Origin: CAYJAZ01 sp964369165
GTDB lineage: Bacteria; Desulfobacterota; Desulfovibrionia; Desulfovibrionales; Desulfovibrionaceae
NCBI GenBank assembly: GCA_964369165.1
Contig: CAYJFE010000062.1
Coordinates: forward strand, 1-16,483
Direction: 5' to 3'
Length of the DNA stretch: 16,483 nt
The notes beneath the pieces were generated by a model that had not been told where the DNA came from, did no database searches, and saw only the letters and a list, made by a program, of their open reading frames with translations. The translations under genes were made by a program, and so were the position numbers. Positions 13,806 through 16,483 of this stretch are shown here, one piece after another (the stretch's first letter is position 1; each line of letters starts with the position of its first letter).

Positions 13806-16483
13806 TTATTTACGGAAAACTTCCATATTTGAAAGTCTATAGCCACCGTCAATATCAATTATATATTCGATGTTTCCATGCATAGCTTTATGTTTTTCAT
13901 TAGATTTGCGCCCTGCAATTTTATCTGCGTGCACTTTACCACTCACAACAACTTCATCTTTTTCATTGATTCTAACATCAAGATTTATAACATCTGTCTG
14001 CCCTGAAGCTTCTGCAATTGTAGAACAGAGCTCTTTAAAAGCACCGCCTAAAATTTCAAAGCACACTCTTTTTGTCATTGCTTTTTGACTAGCTGAAATA
14101 TCATGGTTTAACATTCTAAACTTGTCATCCACAGCATCCATGAGATTACTAGTTTCAGAAATTTTTAGCGCGGATGCCCCTCTCGTATTGTGAAAATTAA
14201 TTTCTGTTGCATTATTTTTGTTTGCAATGTAACGCAAATTATATTCTTTATAGTCATTCATACCTAAAAACTTTTGCATACTAAAATCAATGTTAGAATT
14301 ATCGAGGTTTATTCTTGCACCTTTCTTTTCAAAAGCTTCCATTGTACTTAGTGTGATGCCATGATCTGCACAATAATCATAAATTCTAGCCTCTGACCCT
14401 CTGCTAAAGAGTTTATTAAATCCATTTACTATTGCTCTTCTTAGATTTTGAAAGGTTGTGTCTTTTAATTCAAATTTAAATTCTTTTTTATTAGTGAGTC
14501 CTGCAAGTCCCTTAGTGAGAGCGACAAATGTGTCAGGAATTACTTTTTCTATAGAGCTAATTGGGCCTTCGGCTGTCACATTGAAATTTACAGAACGATC
14601 AGTAGTAAATTCAGGGTGCGCTTTTGCTAGTTCAAGAATTTCTTTGCGATAGCTCGTGAGTAAAGAAATTTCTTCGCTTGAAAAATCTCCCCATACTGTT
14701 CTAAAAACAATCTTACCAAAATCTGTAAGTGTTTCAGCCTCAGCTTCAGAAATTTTTCCACCAAACCTTAAGGCTTCTACATTAAGTTTAGTAAAGATAG
14801 TATTACCACCATCGTTTAAGCTAGTAATAGTTTTCAAAGTTTTATAATCAAGTTGAGAAAGCTTGATTTCCTCAGAAGAGGAATAAAGATTGAGCTTGTC
14901 TTCAACATTTGAAATATCCATCTTACCAGCATTATAGCTAATGCTATCAACTACAGATTTAAATGCTGATGCTATAGACAAAGACTGAGAAGCAAATACT
15001 TGTCTTCGCGTATCATTTCCTTCTGTGGCTTTTCTGTAATTCATGACATCAGCAAAGTTTTGCACGTGCGCATCGTGGAATATACGTTGAAGAGTTATCA
15101 TATCTTCTTGCTTCACGTTTAAACTTTGTAAAACTGTTGTGATAACGGCTGTGTGTAGTTTTTCGCCAATCTGATTATCATATGATGAGCTAAAGCTTTT
15201 TGTAAGTTTACCCAAGAAATTTACTATATTTTCTCTTGGCATTAAACCTGAAGCAATATAATTTCTGAAGTCTTCTTTGACTTGCTCATAAATTAGCTCA
15301 ATGTTATTGTAATCAGTTTCACCAGTGGCAAGCATTATTTTAGCTATATCAGCCTTTGCTCCTTGATCAATGCTCCTATTTTTTTTGAGCCCTGCTAAAG
15401 ATTGAATAAGCCCTTGTACTTGATAAGTCGCATTTTCTTCTATTTTTGTACTAAAAACCTTTTGGCTCGCTTCGCTTTTTATAAGATCTACGGCAAAGTT
15501 ATGCTTGTCCATAACAGACTTTGCTTCCGCTAAAGCATATGTTCCATAGGCTTGCGGATTTACATCATGTATACTTAAGCCGAAGTCTGCCAAAATGTCT
15601 AAGCCAAGAGTTTTGCTGTCACGCTCTAGCATAGCTGTCAATTTTGTATCATGTCTGCCAAACATCTTTTTATTGCTAAATCCTATATAAGCATCAACAG
15701 TATCTTGAACAGCTTCAGCTCTTAAGATTGCAATATCATCAATCATTGTAGGAACTTTATACTTTTCTGCAAAATGAAGCATAAGAGGCGAGCTATCTTC
15801 TGTTTCAGAAGTGGGTAGATAAAATGAATCTAATAAATCGGATACTGTAAAATTATTTGCTCCAATAATAGCCTCGTATATACGCGGAGTATGTGCTTCT
15901 AATTCAGCAATAATTGCATTAGGAAAAGTAGCCAAAAATCCATTTATTTTTTGCATATTTATAAGACTACTAATTTCTTCATTAAATTTATATTTTTCGT
16001 TTTCTTTTGCCAATCGTGCAAGATCACCAGCAAATTGACCAAATTTGTCCGAAATATTAAGTAAAGTATCGAGTGTCACACTTTTTTCTGCAAGATTAAA
16101 GTAAAACTTAATAGCTTCATAAGCAGAGCCATCTATTTGATTAGCAGTAAAGTCTTGATGAAGGATCTTTCCGTTGTTATTAGAGGCTTCCATAAATTCT
16201 TGAAAATGTGTAAGGAAGTTTTCACTATCAACTTCGCCTTCTTGCATAAACTCCCCTGCCACTTCTTTACTTGTCATAAGTAAGTTGATATACAATGAAA
16301 GATTTTCTCGTGTTATAGCTGTGTCTACCAGCGAAGGATCCCTCACTGGAGTCAATTTATCTAAAATAGCTTGTATATCTTGAGTTTTGCTATCAAAAAA
16401 GTTTATAGTAGCCTGCTCGATAATTACACCCACTTTCTCATTATAATCAGCAGCATGAGAGTCAAGCTTTGCAATTTCAGAAT
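13806..16483 (-). CDS. Large unrecognised protein, candidate type III secreted effector (5' partial)
   Basis: I do not recognise this protein. The minus-strand frame stays open to the right edge of the window: the sixteen codons upstream of a GTG at 16433 are all sense and read into coding-like sequence ending NEK. The true start therefore lies outside, and the GTG is probably internal. At least 891 residues are visible. Most look alpha-helical and hydrophilic, with no signal peptide or membrane segment in the visible part. I see one Trp (VWGDF) and three Cys, all near the C-terminus. The last 80 or so residues look beta-rich (INLDVRINEKDEVVVSG, then IEYIIDIDGGYRL) and may be a separate domain. 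The CesT-type chaperone gene 87 bases downstream suggests an exported effector. That rests on context alone; a large structural or cytoplasmic protein is the alternative. Confidence 0.7.
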   Translation of the reverse strand, partial: SEIAKLDSHAADYNEKVGVIIEQATINFFDSKTQDIQAILDKLTPVRDPSLVDTAITRENLSLYINLLMTSKEVAGEFMQEGEVDSENFLTHFQEFMEASNNNGKILHQDFTANQIDGSAYEAIKFYFNLAEKSVTLDTLLNISDKFGQFAGDLARLAKENEKYKFNEEISSLINMQKINGFLATFPNAIIAELEAHTPRIYEAIIGANNFTVSDLLDSFYLPTSETEDSSPLMLHFAEKYKVPTMIDDIAILRAEAVQDTVDAYIGFSNKKMFGRHDTKLTAMLERDSKTLGLDILADFGLSIHDVNPQAYGTYALAEAKSVMDKHNFAVDLIKSEASQKVFSTKIEENATYQVQGLIQSLAGLKKNRSIDQGAKADIAKIMLATGETDYNNIELIYEQVKEDFRNYIASGLMPRENIVNFLGKLTKSFSSSYDNQIGEKLHTAVITTVLQSLNVKQEDMITLQRIFHDAHVQNFADVMNYRKATEGNDTRRQVFASQSLSIASAFKSVVDSISYNAGKMDISNVEDKLNLYSSSEEIKLSQLDYKTLKTITSLNDGGNTIFTKLNVEALRFGGKISEAEAETLTDFGKIVFRTVWGDFSSEEISLLTSYRKEILELAKAHPEFTTDRSVNFNVTAEGPISSIEKVIPDTFVALTKGLAGLTNKKEFKFELKDTTFQNLRRAIVNGFNKLFSRGSEARIYDYCADHGITLSTMEAFEKKGARINLDNSNIDFSMQKFLGMNDYKEYNLRYIANKNNATEINFHNTRGASALKISETSNLMDAVDDKFRMLNHDISASQKAMTKRVCFEILGGAFKELCSTIAEASGQTDVINLDVRINEKDEVVVSGKVHADKIAGRKSNEKHKAMHGNIEYIIDIDGGYRLSNMEVFRK

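Noticed and set aside
16431..16433. GTG as the start of the large right-hand protein
   Set aside because: The frame is open for all sixteen codons upstream to the window edge and no ribosome binding site at good spacing is clear, so the gene more likely begins outside the window.

Overview
The window is AT-rich bacterial DNA, densely packed with genes and with no RNA gene, insertion sequence or CRISPR array that I can see. A lipid A synthesis gene (lpxB), a flagellar motor cluster and a type III secretion chaperone mark it as a Gram-negative, flagellated bacterium with a secretion system for protein effectors. The fliL-fliN pair, the FliN N-terminus, the purC-fabI pair and the rmlD/Gate/lpxB cluster suggest a low-GC relative of Desulfovibrio (Desulfobacterota). 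That placement is recalled family knowledge plus inference, not a search result.

Layout. (1) Positions 1-1207, plus strand: the end of a flagellar operon, with a possible MotB/OmpA-like 3' end, fliL and fliN, closed by a near-perfect bidirectional terminator at 1223-1263. (2) 1276-2948, minus strand: purC followed by fabI, a two-gene housekeeping unit for purine and fatty acid synthesis. (3) 3170-6245, plus strand: a tightly packed envelope operon with an RmlD-like sugar-nucleotide reductase, a two-Gate-domain membrane protein and lpxB. (4) 6281-16483, minus strand: in transcription order, a large unrecognised protein cut by the window's right edge, a CesT-type type III secretion chaperone, a two-TM potassium channel with two RCK modules, a PAS-GAF-GGDEF-EAL-PAS-PAS cyclic-di-GMP phosphodiesterase, a GNAT acetyltransferase and the NAD(P)HX repair enzyme Nnr.

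How they fit. The first half is conserved cell machinery: motility, lipid A and surface sugar, fatty acid and purine synthesis. The second half begins, in transcription order, with an apparent effector-chaperone pair and continues into sensing and metabolite-repair genes. The most interesting item is the unrecognised protein of at least 891 residues next to its probable chaperone, with a strong hairpin between the two genes. The longest stretch without a gene is the 221-base divergent promoter region at 2949-3169.
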